From: Hippopus hippopus
Taxonomy: Eukaryota > Mollusca > Bivalvia > Cardiida > Cardiidae
Reading direction: 5' to 3'
NCBI GenBank assembly: GCA_946811185.2
Contig: OX328107.1
Location: 41,441,860-41,505,859, forward strand
DNA length: 64,000 nt
Under the pieces are notes generated by a model. The model saw nothing but the letters and a program-made list of their open reading frames with translations, did not search any database and had not been told where the DNA came from. Positions 41,825 to 51,859 of the stretch are shown here, piece by piece (position 1 is the first letter of the stretch; each line of letters starts with the position of its first letter). Made by a program: the position numbers and the translations under genes.

Positions 41825-42022
41825 GGGTCCATATTCATCAACCATTCTTGAGAATATTCTTGGTCTTATTGTCCAAGTTTTTTTACGTTTGAAAGTAACA
41901 CAACTTCTGATTGGCTAAACCAAATGGTTTAGCCAATCAGAAGTTGTGTTACTGTCAAATCTAAAAAATCTTGGACAACAAGACAAAGAATGTTTTTAAG
42001 AATGGTTGATGAATACGGACCC
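41825..42022. repeat. Family F foldback element, 198 bp
   Basis: Almost entirely one inverted repeat. GGGTCCATATTCATCAACCA pairs with the far end, and TTCTGATTGGCTAAACCAAA meets its complement at the centre with no real spacer. Arms of about 97 bp with a few mismatches. Confidence 0.85.
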
Positions 42023-42255
42023 AGATTTCGTTTTTTTTTTTTTATTATTTTTTTTGAAGTTTTAACAAAAACTACTTAATTTCATTCTCTTGAAAAATTG
42101 GTTTAAAAATCAAAACACAGATAAGAAATACATTTAGAAAACAGGAGGAGTTACCAACTTTGTTTTTTTAATTGTAAAATTTAATATAGCGTTAGTAACA
42201 GTATAACTGTTGTTGGATAATAGTGGATAAATACAGTTTGAAACACTAAAATATT

Positions 42256-42300
42256 GATTGTCCCTATAGCTCTGTGGGTAGAGCCGCTGACTACGAGTCG
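42256..42300 (+). repeat. tRNA-like SINE head fragment
   Basis: CTATAGCTCTGTGGGTAGAG resembles an A box; a poly-C run replaces what should follow. Confidence 0.4.
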
Positions 42301-42526
42301 TCCCCCCCCCCCAGGCAATTTTTTCAGCATTTCCTCCTTATTTTCCCCAACTATGGGTAAACAGTCAAGTCATTATGATTTTACCTAACAAAATATTAAG
42401 TTTTTTACCCCTGCCCCCACACAAATTTTAGGTCTAATTCTGGGTTACGAGAGATCACTCCTTCCTTATTGCATAGCTTCTTCCCGTATAAAATCAATTC
42501 CTAACAGCTGCGTTGGGCTGAATTCT

Positions 42527-42600
42527 CTTTGGCTCAGTGGTTATGGTGTTGGTCTTTTAAACCTCAATAAACGAGGTTCGAATCCCTCCAGGTTTGTATT
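42527..42600 (+). repeat. tRNA-like sequence (SINE head or tRNA pseudogene)
   Basis: TTTGGCTCAGTGGTTATGGT fits an A box, and AGGTTCGAATCCC fits a B box about 35 bases on. The acceptor arms do not pair well, so I do not call a tRNA gene. Confidence 0.45.
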
Positions 42601-42740
42601 TCAGCTATGCATGTGTTGCGAACGTTCATGTTCGTATGACTATATTGCCACAGAAATGATCAGTGGCGGTGCGGAGATATGGGGATCAGTGGGGTGCGCA
42701 GATATGGGGATTATTCTGGTTCAAAGAGTAATATAGATCT

Positions 42741-42850
42741 ACTAACCCTTGCAGGGCTGAGACAGTATTTGGTTCCTTATACGGAGAGTGTAAATCAAGA
42801 TCAGACTGCACAGAACGTGCGCTCTGATCTTGATGTACACTATCCGCTAC
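42741..42850 (+). repeat. Family B element, left part and dyad
   Basis: CTAACCCTTGCAGGGCTGAG, then GTAAATCAAGATCAGACTGC and its complement. Confidence 0.7.
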
Positions 42851-42898
42851 TTTGCCTGATATTCCGACAGAAACAGCCTTGTAATTACAATACATGTG

Positions 42899-43170
42899 TA
42901 TGAGCGCTGCTCTCTGACAAGGGGGCTTAGTGCATCTGCAAAAAGTATCGAGTCATGTCAGCCTGCGCAGTCCGCGCAGGTTGACATGGCTCGATACTTT
43001 TTGCTTTTTGTAAATTTTACGCATTTCCAAGGACCATTCTACCTCTAGTTTCAGTCAATAGTCAGACTAGAAATATGGATTTTAAGCATCCCTAAACATG
43101 AGATGTCTTGCTTGATATAATGCATCATGGATATGCATTAAACCCCTTTTTGAAAGAGCACCGCTCATAT
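42899..43170 (+). repeat. Family C element, full length
   Basis: GAGCGCTGCTCTCTGACAAG, perfect dyad GTCAGCCTGCGCAGTCCGCG, GAAAGAGCACCGCTC. Flanks ATGTGTAT and ATATGTAT may be an 8-bp target duplication, but other C copies do not show one. Confidence 0.85.
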
Positions 43171-43376
43171 GTATCTTTTTATACCGACTGAGATTGTATA
43201 CTGCATTCATTTAGCTCTAGAAGTGTCAGAGCTTTCGCTTTGAATTGTGTTACGTTTACTCAATAGAATCATCTCTCACTCAGAACCAACAACATGGCTT
43301 CCAGTGAAGAATTTCGGTGTTTGGACTGTGATACATCTCAAAGGATTGGCATGAACAAGCATAATGTTGTACTTAC

Positions 43377-43545
43377 CGTAGTCGGAATTCATGAAATCAC
43401 TCTCCGTAAGAGGGCGAACTTCGTCCAAACCACGATCCGGCTGCTCGTGCAGCGTTGCCATGGCATCCAAAAAGGAAGAATCACTCAAGTCAGAAAATGT
43501 GTCCTCAGAATCGTCTAACGCACAATCCGCAAGCACATCCGAGAT
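43377..43545 (-). CDS. Candidate internal exon of an unknown protein (weak)
   Basis: On the minus strand a pyrimidine-rich CCTTTTTCCTATAG acceptor precedes 169 open bases, and a consensus donor GGTAAGT follows (43371-43377). The 56 codons give an acidic, Ser/Asp-rich peptide with DDSEDTFSDLSDSSFLDAMA and PDRGLDEVRPLTESDF. I recognise no domain and see no partner exon nearby. It lies in one of the few stretches free of repeats. It could be a host exon, an exon of an unrecognised transposon, or chance. Confidence 0.25.
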
Positions 43546-44035
43546 CTATAGGAAAAAGGGACAGAAAAAGATCTGTGTCTTTAAACTATGTTTTATCCGC
43601 GCTTAAACATACACAATCTATGAAAGTAAAGCAGGTCGGCTTCTAGGAAATTGAGCGCGTATCGATATGAGCCAGCGAGATAAATGAAATGCGAAAACGA
43701 AAGTACAGTAAAATATTCAACATAAAGTCGTTTTTTAAACTAAACAATTTAAATAAATGTATACAAATGTCACACTGTAATGAAGGTAACTTCATCCACG
43801 TTCAAAATATGTAAAACCAGCTGATTGCAAATTAAATTTTAATGAAGAAACTTTTAAAAAAATAACTGTTTAAAGCCCGCTCGCTCAAACTAAAATGTCG
43901 TCAGCCCAACATTGTGAGTATATAGGAAAAACCCTAAATACTTAGAATTCTAGTACCCGGTTTACATGAGCGCTCAAGTATATTGAGTAATTCTGGTACC
44001 CGGTTTATATTAACTGTATCTGCATTAACACATTT
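43546..44035. other. Repeat-poor stretch
   Basis: No matched repeat and no strong open frame. A short direct duplication of TAGTACCCGGTTTACAT / TGGTACCCGGTTTATAT lies near 43951 and 43995. Confidence 0.45.
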
Positions 44036-44240
44036 TTAACTCTTTACCATATGACCTGGAGTTTTAAAGACCCTGAGATAGAAGGCTTTTGAAAGAAATG
44101 TTGGAAAAGGAGAAAATGCTGGGAACCAGCATTTTCTCCTTTGCCTACATTTTTCCTGCTCTTTGAAGAAATCTAATATGTCGTCTGTAAATTGTTCAAA
44201 CTAGAAAAACGAAAAAGAAAAGGTCATTTGGTAAAGAGAC
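44036..44240. repeat. Family A element
   Basis: TTAACTCTTTACCATATG left, AAGGAGAAAATGCTGGGAAC dyad, right ATTTGGTAAAGAGACAA. Confidence 0.82.
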
Positions 44241-44497
44241 AAGGACCTCATTTTGAGTAGACGAAATTTTGAAAAACCATGACGGGCTATGAAGAAATCG
44301 TCAATGATTTGCAAGCATTCTATCAACCGTTATTCCATGTTACATTATTATTCGGAGCTCAGGTTTACTTTCGGCTTGAAAAATTCTTATATTTTAGAAA
44401 TTTAGAAGTTTGAAACATTTTTCAAACCTTTGTATACAAACAAACGGGCTATGGTGGTATTTCTGCCTGTCATGCCACGAGTAAAAGTTTCATCTTT

Positions 44498-44572
44498 CGC
44501 CGACAGTGAAAATCAAAGATCAGACTACACAAAACGTGCAGTCTGATCTTTGATCTAGACTTTCCGATCTAG
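44498..44572. repeat. Family B hairpin core
   Basis: GATCAGACTACACAAAACGT and GTGCAGTCTGATCTTTGATC. Confidence 0.72.
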
Positions 44573-44768
44573 ATTGTTCCAAAATTCCATATTCCGTTTT
44601 AAGCAGCCATTTAGCGTTTTTTGTTTTGAGCATGCTACAAATGGTAATTTGATTCATTGTAAAGTCTAAGCGTAAAGTCTATTTTTAGAACGTTTGACAA
44701 CCCCCCCCCCCCAATAACTTCTTACAACACTATACTTACAATCGTACTGTTTGTATCCTGTCGGTCCC

Positions 44769-44997
44769 TTAACCCTTTATCAAACAATCCCTGGTATTAA
44801 CGACCCTATGAAAGAAGCCTTTTGAAAACATTGTGGGAAAAGGAGAAAATGCTGGAAACCAGCATTTTCTCCTTTTCCCACAATGTTTTCTCTCCTATAA
44901 AAGACAAATATCTCGCCATTTGAGCGATATCTATTTGTTGTCTTTAAATGTGTGAATTTGGTTGTGTCTAAAATTTTGTCGTTTGGTTAAGAGTTAA
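44769..44997. repeat. Family A element, full length
   Basis: TTAA at 44769-44772 and 44994-44997, exactly 229 bp. Palindrome centre GGAAACC. Confidence 0.92.
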
Positions 44998-45044
44998 CCC
45001 TTTTCAGGTATGGCTTGAGAGGAAAAATCGGGACTTTTTCGAAA

Positions 45045-45115
45045 GGCATAGATTAAGATCAGTCTGCTCAGAATGTGTAGTCTGATCTTGGATCTATATC
45101 GTCCCCACTACGTGG
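45045..45115. repeat. Family B hairpin core, diverged
   Basis: AAGATCAGTCTGCTCAGAAT and TAGTCTGATCTTGGATC. Confidence 0.6.
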
Positions 45116-45177
45116 ATTGTATTTTCAGCTTTCGAAAGAGGTCAAGTTTATATATTTCAAAATCTGGCTCTGAAAGA

Positions 45178-45400
45178 GTTTAGCCTTTATAAAAAGACAA
45201 AATATAACACTTAAATTGAAAGCGTTTGGAGAGGACACAATAAATGTGACCTATTTGTTGGGATTTGCCCTTGGACGATAAAAACATAATGGGAAAAGAG
45301 AAAATACTGTTTATCATAATTTCCTACTTTTTCCATACTCTTTTCAGCAATCTTCTACCTCATGTTCGTTAAAACAGGGGATTGATTGGTAAAGTGTTAA
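45178..45400. repeat. Family A element, degraded
   Basis: Left half with AAAGCGTTTGGAGAGGAC; eroded dyad; right GATTGGTAAAGTGTTAA. Confidence 0.72.
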
Positions 45401-45420
45401 ACTTAACATGAGAATACGAA

Positions 45421-45726
45421 ATGAGCCATAGTTTGGGAAAAAGGGGTTTAATAAACTCACTCATCTCTGAAATGCAACGTACCCGGCAAGTCGTCACATA
45501 ATCCTAATTATGGGTCAGTACTGTCCGTCATATAATTATGGATCTATAAAAACCTTTTGTCTTACAACCTACTGAAGCATGAGGTAAAATGATCCTTTGG
45601 AATGCAAAAAATTGACCCATAGAAAAAAGTTTCGACCCAGGTCAGCCTGCGCGGACTGCGCAGGCTGACATGGTTCGATACTTTTTGCAGAAGCATTAAA
45701 TCCCCTCCTTACAGAGCATGACCCAT
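45421..45726 (-). repeat. Family C element, full length
   Basis: GAGCCATAGTTTGGGAAAAA left, dyad GTCAGCCTGCGCGGACTGCG, TTACAGAGCATGACCCAT right. An internal CATAATTATGGATC duplication makes it longer than most. Confidence 0.83.
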
Positions 45727-45789
45727 ATTGATGTGAAAACGATAACCGTGGTTACAGGAGAAACTGCTGGCCACGAGTACACAGTATCC

Positions 45790-46290
45790 TTTTATCATAA
45801 GAATTTTCAAAAGTTACCGAAAGCAGACAAGACAAGAAATATCTCAACAAAGATACTGGAATATGAATATTCCAACTCTTTCGTATTTCAATATGATGAA
45901 ATAGTAACCTTGCAAGCCATTGCTTCTTTTTCCTCATTGTTTTACGTTACACTGATAGGTGAAACTTTCAGTTATATATATTTTTCAAGGTTAGATATTC
46001 ATTTAAATCATCGATGGAAAAGAAGTAGTTGCTAATAAAACAGCCGACAAGAGCTAAAACATTTTGCTATCCTTAAATTTTCTGCATGTCAAAGGACCAT
46101 TCTACCGCGTGATACCGCGTCGGTTGACAAAGAAAATGAATTTGAGAGGGTTCATAATTATGTCATGACTTGCTTGGTATGATGCATCACGTAGATACAT
46201 TAATACCTCTTTTGCCAGAGTGTGACACATATAATTTTTAAGATTAAATGTTAATCGAAATCATCGTTGGAAAAGGAGTATAGTTGCTGC
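45790..46290. repeat. Family H-type segment with a C half copy inside
   Basis: TTAAATCATCGATGGAAAAG (46003) and TTAATCGAAATCATCGTTGG (46252) are two copies of the same H segment. They flank a C half element at 46060-46230 (GCATGTCAAAGGACCATTCT through GCCAGAGTGTGACAC). Confidence 0.55.
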
Positions 46291-46461
46291 TTAACCCTAA
46301 GGCTGCTAGGCGCGACTCACTGACCTTTGGCGGCCAGTGTAGATCAAGATCAGACTGCACAAAACGTGCAGTCTGATCTTGGATCTACACTGTCCGATAA
46401 GCAATACTTGGGTTTGAATTGAAGATTTTATTTTAGATATTTATAGCAGGATAAAGTTTAA
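46291..46461 (+). repeat. Family B element
   Basis: TTAACCCTAAGGCTGCTAGG left, complete dyad, ATAGCAGGATAAAGTTTAA right; a deletion in the right half makes it 171 bp. Confidence 0.85.
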
Positions 46462-46569
46462 AATATTGAATTATAAATTAGCTGCAAGAAAAAGATTGTT
46501 CCCTACCAGGTTATCCTTTCCCCGTTGTACTGATCAGCTGTAATAACGTTTGTATTTTGTGTCAAATAA

Positions 46570-46920
46570 TGTGCCGCATATCTATAGGCGTGCAGGAGCC
46601 CGCCCAATAAACATGTGCCTATTTTAACCCTTAACCAGCTAAATACATGAAATGAAACTTTCAAGCCTATAGTAAAAACCCGCATGTTGTTATTTCAAAG
46701 GTATACTTAAGGGAAAAATATCTTCGAATCGGACAGTGTAGATTTAAGATCAGACTGCACGTTCTGTGCGCTCTGATCTTGATCTTCACTGTCCGCAAAA
46801 AGTCTCTAAGTCGCGATTAGTAGCTTAACCAATCTTATCAATAGGAAATTACCATCTATTCATTCTTTTATCTATACCAAGAGGTAAGTGAAAAGCCAGC
46901 GCATTCAGCTACGTGCCGTA
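46570..46920. repeat. Family H repeat with a B insertion
   Basis: GCAGGAGCCCGCCCAATAAA before and AATAGGAAATTACCATCTAT, CAAGAGGTAAGTGAAAAGCC after. The B copy splits it at the TTAACCAATC position. Confidence 0.6.
46624..46828 (-). repeat. Family B element inserted in family H
   Basis: TTAACCCTTAACCAGCTAAA (TTAA 46624-46627) to GATTAGTAGCTTAACC (TTAA 46825-46828). The H copy at 17650 shows the unoccupied site TTTTAACAAATCGC. Confidence 0.85.
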
Positions 46921-46929
46921 TATATCTTT

Positions 46930-47145
46930 TTAAGGTCTACGGCTCCTAACTCTCATATTAAAAGACGGAAGCTGCTGAGATTGGCCGAATAACCTTTACG
47001 AAAACGTCGATGTTACACGATATAAATTTACCGATGAGTTAGTGAGTCTACGATCATACTAAAAGACGGAAGCTGCCGAGATTGGCCGAATAGTGTTTAC
47101 GAAAACGTCGATGTTTACCGATGAGTTAGGGGCCGTAGACCTTAA
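46930..47145. repeat. TTAA-bounded inverted-repeat element with internal duplication
   Basis: TTAAGGTCTACGGCTCCTAA at the left pairs with TTAGGGGCCGTAGACCTTAA at the right (216 bp including both TTAA). Inside, two direct units (AGACGGAAGCTGC(T/C)GAGA to ACGAAAACGTCGATGTT) repeat about 96 bp apart. No coding frame. Only one copy here. Confidence 0.85.
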
Positions 47146-47204
47146 CACAACACTTGTAATTTTTAAAAGTGGTCAAATGCAGAAGAAGAAAGATTTTTAC
47201 TTTA

Positions 47205-47690
47205 ACAAAATTGATACATTAAAAAGATAGACGGCGTAAGAAATACTGTTCTATCAAAATTGAACCTTTTTCGTGGTTCAGTATGAAAAGAATTAAAGAA
47301 AAGTAACCTCGCCTGCAATTGCCTGTTTTTCCGCATTGTTTTGCATTTTTTCGACCAGTGAAATCTTCAATGAGATATATTCTTTCAATATTGATTTTTA
47401 ATCCAAACCATCGTTTTAACCCTTTAGCTGCTAAGAGCGATCCAAGGACCTTTTGCGGACAGTGTAGATCAAGATCAGACTGCACAGAACGTGCAGTCTG
47501 ATCTTGGATCAACACTGTCCGATAACGAGATATCTTTTCCCAAAATTACCCGTGAATTATCAAATTTTAGGTTTTTTACTATCGCGTTGAAACTTTAATT
47601 TTACTTTCTTGGCAGGATAGTGTTTAAAGAAGCAGTCGCTGCTAAAAATGTTGTGTTTGGAGATAGATGTAGGCATACAGTAATGGTTGA
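47205..47690. repeat. Family H segment with a B insertion
   Basis: GATAGACGGCGTAAGAAATA, TTCGTGGTTCAGTATGAAAA and TTTAATCCAAACCATCG before the B element; AAGAAGCAGTCGCTGCTAAA after it. The same join without B is at 17330-17360. Confidence 0.6.
47416..47627 (+). repeat. Family B element, full length
   Basis: TTAACCCTTTAGCTGCTAAG (TTAA 47416-47419) to GGCAGGATAGTGTTTAA (TTAA 47624-47627), 212 bp. Confidence 0.88.
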
Positions 47691-47699
47691 CGACAATCT

Positions 47700-48905
47700 C
47701 TTCGGTTCAATAAAGCCTCAGATCAGGTGAGCAACACGTGCCGCTAGGGACTCCATTGTTGTATATATACAGCATGTAGTGCTGTGCCAAGCTATTGTAT
47801 CAGGCTGATTCATGCTTAGACTGATTCAAGTGCACTGTTCAAACTTCTAAATAAACTAAATAATGATATCAAGTTAGAAGCAAAACTCTTATGTTGTGGT
47901 TTAAAAGTTCTTTTCGCAAAAAAAAGAGAAAAACCTACCGGACGGTGTAGATCTAGTACCAGACTGCATGTTCTGTGCAGTCTGATCTTGATCTTCACTG
48001 TCCTTAGAAGCCCATTGAGTCGCACTGAGCTGCTTAAGGGTTACACGGATAGAGTAGATCTAAGATCAGACTTCACGTTCTGTACAATACTCCTGATCAA
48101 GAAAAATCTTTTGAGTCTGAAAAAAGCTTCAAATCAGGTAAGCAACACAGGCCCCTATAGACCTCTTGCTATCGATAAAATAGCGCTGTGTCGAGCCATT
48201 GTTTCAGGCTGGTTCAAATACAAAGATTAAACTGCTAACCTTTAAACTGCTAAATAGATTAAATGACGGTTCCAAAGATCTTTTCACCGACGAAAACATA
48301 AAAAAAGAACGTATCGGACAGTGTACATGTATATCTAATATCAGACTACACCTTCTTTGCAATATGATCTTGATCTACATTATCCACAAGAGCGCATTGA
48401 GTCTCGCGAAGCTGTTTCAGGCTTTAATCTGTAGATCGATGCCCATGATTAAGGTAAATCTCTCCTATCAATAGTACAAATGTACCTTCAGATCAAGTGA
48501 GCAACACGGGCTGCTACGGACCTCTTGCCTTCCATATATACGAGTATCGTAGTATTGTGCCGAGCTATTGTTTCAGGCTGGTTTAAATACAAAGATTAAA
48601 CTGCTAAACCCTTAAACTGCTAAATGAATGAAATGATCACTCCAAAGATCTTTCCACCGACGGAACAAAAAAGTATCGGACAGTGTAGATCTAAGATAAG
48701 ATCGCACATTCTGTGCAGTGTGATCTTGATCTACATTGTCCACAAGAGCGCATTGAGTCGCGCGAAGCAGTTTAAGGCTTTAATCTGTAGATCGATGCCT
48801 ATGATCAAGACAAATCTCCTCGGTTCAATGTAGCTTCAAATGAAGAGAGCAACACGGGCCGCTACAGATCACTTGCAGTTTATATATAGAATTGTAAAAA
48901 GCTAT
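47700..48905 (+). repeat. Tandem repeat, 350-410 bp unit, containing B elements
   Basis: The marker GCAACAC occurs at 47731, 48142, 48501 and 48849. It is preceded by (A/G)GATCA(A/G)GTGA-type sequence and followed by a CAGGCTG(G/A)TT segment. Three units each contain a B-like element (dyads near 47950, 48330 and 48690). Whole units were duplicated with B on board. Confidence 0.82.
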
Positions 48906-48932
48906 TGTTTCAGAATGGTTCAAGTACACCAC

Positions 48933-49168
48933 TTAACCTTAGCCCTTCACCAGTTGAAAAAAATGTTGACTGGTCCAAATCGAAAGCGTTTGCAGACGAC
49001 ACATTAAATGTGATTCACCTGATGAGATTTTTCTGTCAAATGGTAGAAAACAATGTGAGGAAGGTAGAAGATGAAGACTGGCATGATCTTCCCCCTTTCC
49101 CACAATGTTCTCAACTGCTTTCTTTTTAAAGGTGGTTAAAATTCGGAACTGTGTGGTACAGGGGGAAA
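48933..49168. repeat. Family A element, degraded palindrome
   Basis: GGTCCAAATCGAAAGCGTTT left half; GAGGAAGGTAGAAGATGAAG arm no longer pairs; right GTGTGGTACAGGG. Confidence 0.68.
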
Positions 49169-49257
49169 CAGTTACATAAACTAAATGATAACTAAATGAT
49201 AATTTCATGTCAATAGAGAAAACCGAAATTATTGTGATTTGGAAGTTCTAAAAAAAC

Positions 49258-49372
49258 CTAAGCAAAACGGATAGTGTAGATGCAAGATCAGACTGCAGGC
49301 TCTCTGCAGTCTGATCTTAATCTATACTTTCCGCAGAAGCGCATTTAGCCTCGCTTAGCAGCCTAAGGGTAA
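49258..49372 (-). repeat. Family B dyad and right end
   Basis: GATCAGACTGCAGGCTCTCT / GCAGTCTGATCTTAATC, then GCTTAGCAGCCTAAGGGT. Confidence 0.75.
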
Positions 49373-49502
49373 GAAATGACAAGAGGCTTTAGAGATACTT
49401 CAATGAGAATGAGTCAAATACTTTTTCTTTTAGTTTCTTTTACATAAAACAAAACATAATGTAACCTTTCGCCATACCATTCCATATTTTAACGACATTT
49501 AT

Positions 49503-49692
49503 AATAAAACAGGTTGTTGAAAACAATGTGGGAAAAGGAGAAAATGCTGGTAACCAGCATTTTCTCCTTTTCCCACAATGTTTACTACCCATTCACAGAG
49601 AAATCGCATTAATAAAGCCATATTTTACTTGTCGTCTGAAATGCTTTCATTTTCGAGAAGTCTAAAATGATGTCCCCTGGTAAAGATTTATT
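49503..49692. repeat. Family A element, left third missing
   Basis: Perfect arms GTGGGAAAAGGAGAAAATGC and complement; right TCCCCTGGTAAAGATTTA. Confidence 0.83.
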
Positions 49693-49802
49693 TCCGAAAA
49701 TGTACTGTTTAAAGCTAGGGAAAATATGTCATAAGTCTTTAGTTCTGATTTTTTAACTTGATTTTGTTTTAGTTTTAACGTACTTTTCAATAAAACTTAA
49801 GT

Positions 49803-50050
49803 TGTACCATGGCTGCCAGTGCACCTATCCATGTATATCCTGGAGTTATACTTTTTTTTTTTTGTTAACCAGTAGTTCGCACAAAACTATTTCAGTTATA
49901 ACCTTACCACCAGTGCACCTATCTATGCTGTAATGGAAGAGTTCTTTTTTTCAAACCAGTAATTCCGCGAAACATAATTTCAGTTATAGCCCGACGACCA
50001 GTGCACCTATCCATGCTGTCATGGAGTTTCTTTTACCGGTGCTTCAGACA
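49803..50050 (-). repeat. Three tandem SINE type 1 body segments
   Basis: CCAGTGCACCTATC(C/T)ATG recurs at about 49814, 49910 and 49998, each preceded by TTTCAGTTATA-like sequence and followed by a TGGAGTT segment with a T run. Only this part of the SINE is present. Confidence 0.75.
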
Positions 50051-50405
50051 TCATTCTCTCTAACTGTTCCCTACTTTTTCCACATTGTTTTAGAAGCTTT
50101 TTAACCAAGGGTTGTTAAAACACGGAATAGTTTCGTATTGGGTTAGAAAAATATGCACAATAAAAGAAAACTATGTCATGGAAATGTACTTTCAGTTTGT
50201 AGAAAACCGAAAACCGAAAAGAGCTAACGCACTTTAACCTTGCACTCAAAAATACAAAAAAATGCCCTTAATCTGTTGCATTATGGGACAAATTTGCGAC
50301 GCTTGACACATCTTTCAAAAAGTAAACATAAGGAAAAATGCTCCATGATTGTAATTTCCCCTTTTTGCCACAATACTTACACAACTTGGTATTCTAAAAC
50401 ACATG
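50051..50405. other. Weak A-like remnants, otherwise nothing
   Basis: CTTTTTCCACATTGTTTTAG near 50070 and CCTTTTTGCCACAATACTTA near 50360 look like isolated A arms. No gene seen. Confidence 0.4.
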
Positions 50406-50411
50406 TCCATA

Positions 50412-50685
50412 GGCCATGCTCTGTGAAAAGGGGGTTTAATGCAACTGCAGAATGTTTCGATTCATGTCAGCCTGCGCAGTCCGCGCAGGCTGACATGGGT
50501 CGAAACGTTTTGCTTTTGTAAATTTTCTGCATGCCTAAAGGCCATTCTACCTCCTGAATTCCGCAGGATTTTGGACGAAATGATTTTTATGGATCCATGA
50601 TCATGCGATGATTTGCCAGGTATGATGCATCGCAGAGATGCATTAGACGGTTAAACCCTTTTTTCACAGAGATTGGCTCAATTAA
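50412..50685 (+). repeat. Family C element, full length
   Basis: GGCCATGCTCTGTGAAAAGG, perfect dyad GTCAGCCTGCGCAGTCCGCG, TTTTTCACAGAGATTGGCTC. Confidence 0.86.
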
Positions 50686-50970
50686 ATTCGGCATTGACAA
50701 AGTGAAATAAACGATCAAGACGTAGGCGTGTCCAAGGACGAGCTCTTTTCACCCCATTTGACGATTTGGAAGTGTGAAATGTCTTTTTTTATGCCACTTT
50801 CATGCGTATGTTAGATAAAGCAGGGCGACAGTTCATTTATTCTTGCATTGCCTAGGTTTCACCCGTGCTGGGCTTTGTATTGCCTTGCCAAAGGACACTC
50901 CGACAAGGAACCAGCATCACTGAAGAGGATAGAATCCAGATTATTTTAATTACAAATCCCAGCCTGAACT

Positions 50971-51298
50971 TGCCGAGCCCAGGTAGCTCAGTCGGTGGCG
51001 TGCAGGACTTGAGAACACGGGGTCCAGGGTTCGATCCCTGGCTACGACCCCTGGCTCGGCCAATTTTTTTCCGAGGATTGATGATAGTCACTGCGACAGG
51101 ATTCATTCCTCTCCCACCGCTGACCATTGTGTCGACGATGATTATGTGGAAAAGCAGCCAGTGGCTTGGAAAGCAAATTGTGCGGTGTACTGGTAAAAGA
51201 GACTCCAGGAAAGCATGGATAGGTGCACTGGCCGCCGCGATATAACTGAAATAATGTTGAAAACGGCGTTAAACACCATACAATCAATCAATCAATCG
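50971..51298 (+). repeat. SINE type 1, full length with target-site duplication
   Basis: Best tRNA-like head in the window: AGGTAGCTCAGTCGGTGGCG (A box) and GGTTCGATCCC at 51028-51038 (B box). Then GAGGATTGATGATAGTCACT, CCTCTCCCACCGCTGACCAT, AAAGCAGCCAGTGGCTTGGA, GATAGGTGCACTGGCCGCCG, end AAACGGCGTTAAACACC and (AATC)n. Flanked by GCCTGAACT at 50962-50970 and 51299-51307. The plan resembles published molluscan tRNA-SINEs of the V-SINE/RUDI kind; membership needs alignment. It would be transcribed by RNA polymerase III if active. Confidence 0.88.
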
Positions 51299-51489
51299 GC
51301 CTGAACTCTTGGTTCATAAGTTGCCAAGTGCGACTCGGTGCACGTTTGAGGGCAGTATTGATCTAGGTCAGACCACATAGAACGTGCAGTTTGACTGTCG
51401 ATTTATATGTCGGATACGGCTGGTTTTTTTTTCCCGACCAGAAGAACTTAAAATTGCAAAAATAGGGTTTATGCTTTGACCAAATGACT

Positions 51490-51645
51490 TACTTGATTAA
51501 TTATATGGTGTTTTACGCCTCTTTCAATTTTATTTTATTTATATCACGGCAACAGCTCAAATACTAATGCTGGTCCTGGATTTTACCAGTACTAGGCTAG
51601 GGTTCTCGAATGATTTGCCCAAGGACAATCTTACTTTAAGATGAC
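51490..51645 (-). repeat. SINE type 2, 3' part
   Basis: GGTGTTTTACGCCTCTTTCA, TATATCACGGCAACAGCTCA and ATTTGCCCAAGGACAATC on the plus strand; head absent. Confidence 0.65.
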
Positions 51646-51859
51646 AAGATTTCAGACTTTTCCAAATTAAAAGCATTAGCATACAGCAAATAAATTCAAG
51701 TCTCAGTAGCGTCCAACTGAATAAACAACTTGTTTATAAAATAAAAGTAAATTTCATTTTTACCATGCAAAAATATGGCGATTATTATGACTTTCACGAT
51801 ATGTAAAGGTGCAGTTCGCAAAAGTTCCAGTCAGTAGCAGCGAAAAAATTTTGAACTGA

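Noticed and set aside
45718..46035. 105-codon plus-strand frame
   Set aside because: It overlaps a family C end and family H sequence that recurs elsewhere without this frame.
50975..51060. tRNA gene
   Set aside because: A and B boxes are good, but the sequence continues into a SINE body shared with many loci and lacks a proper acceptor pairing. The same holds at 8100-8175 and 42527-42600.
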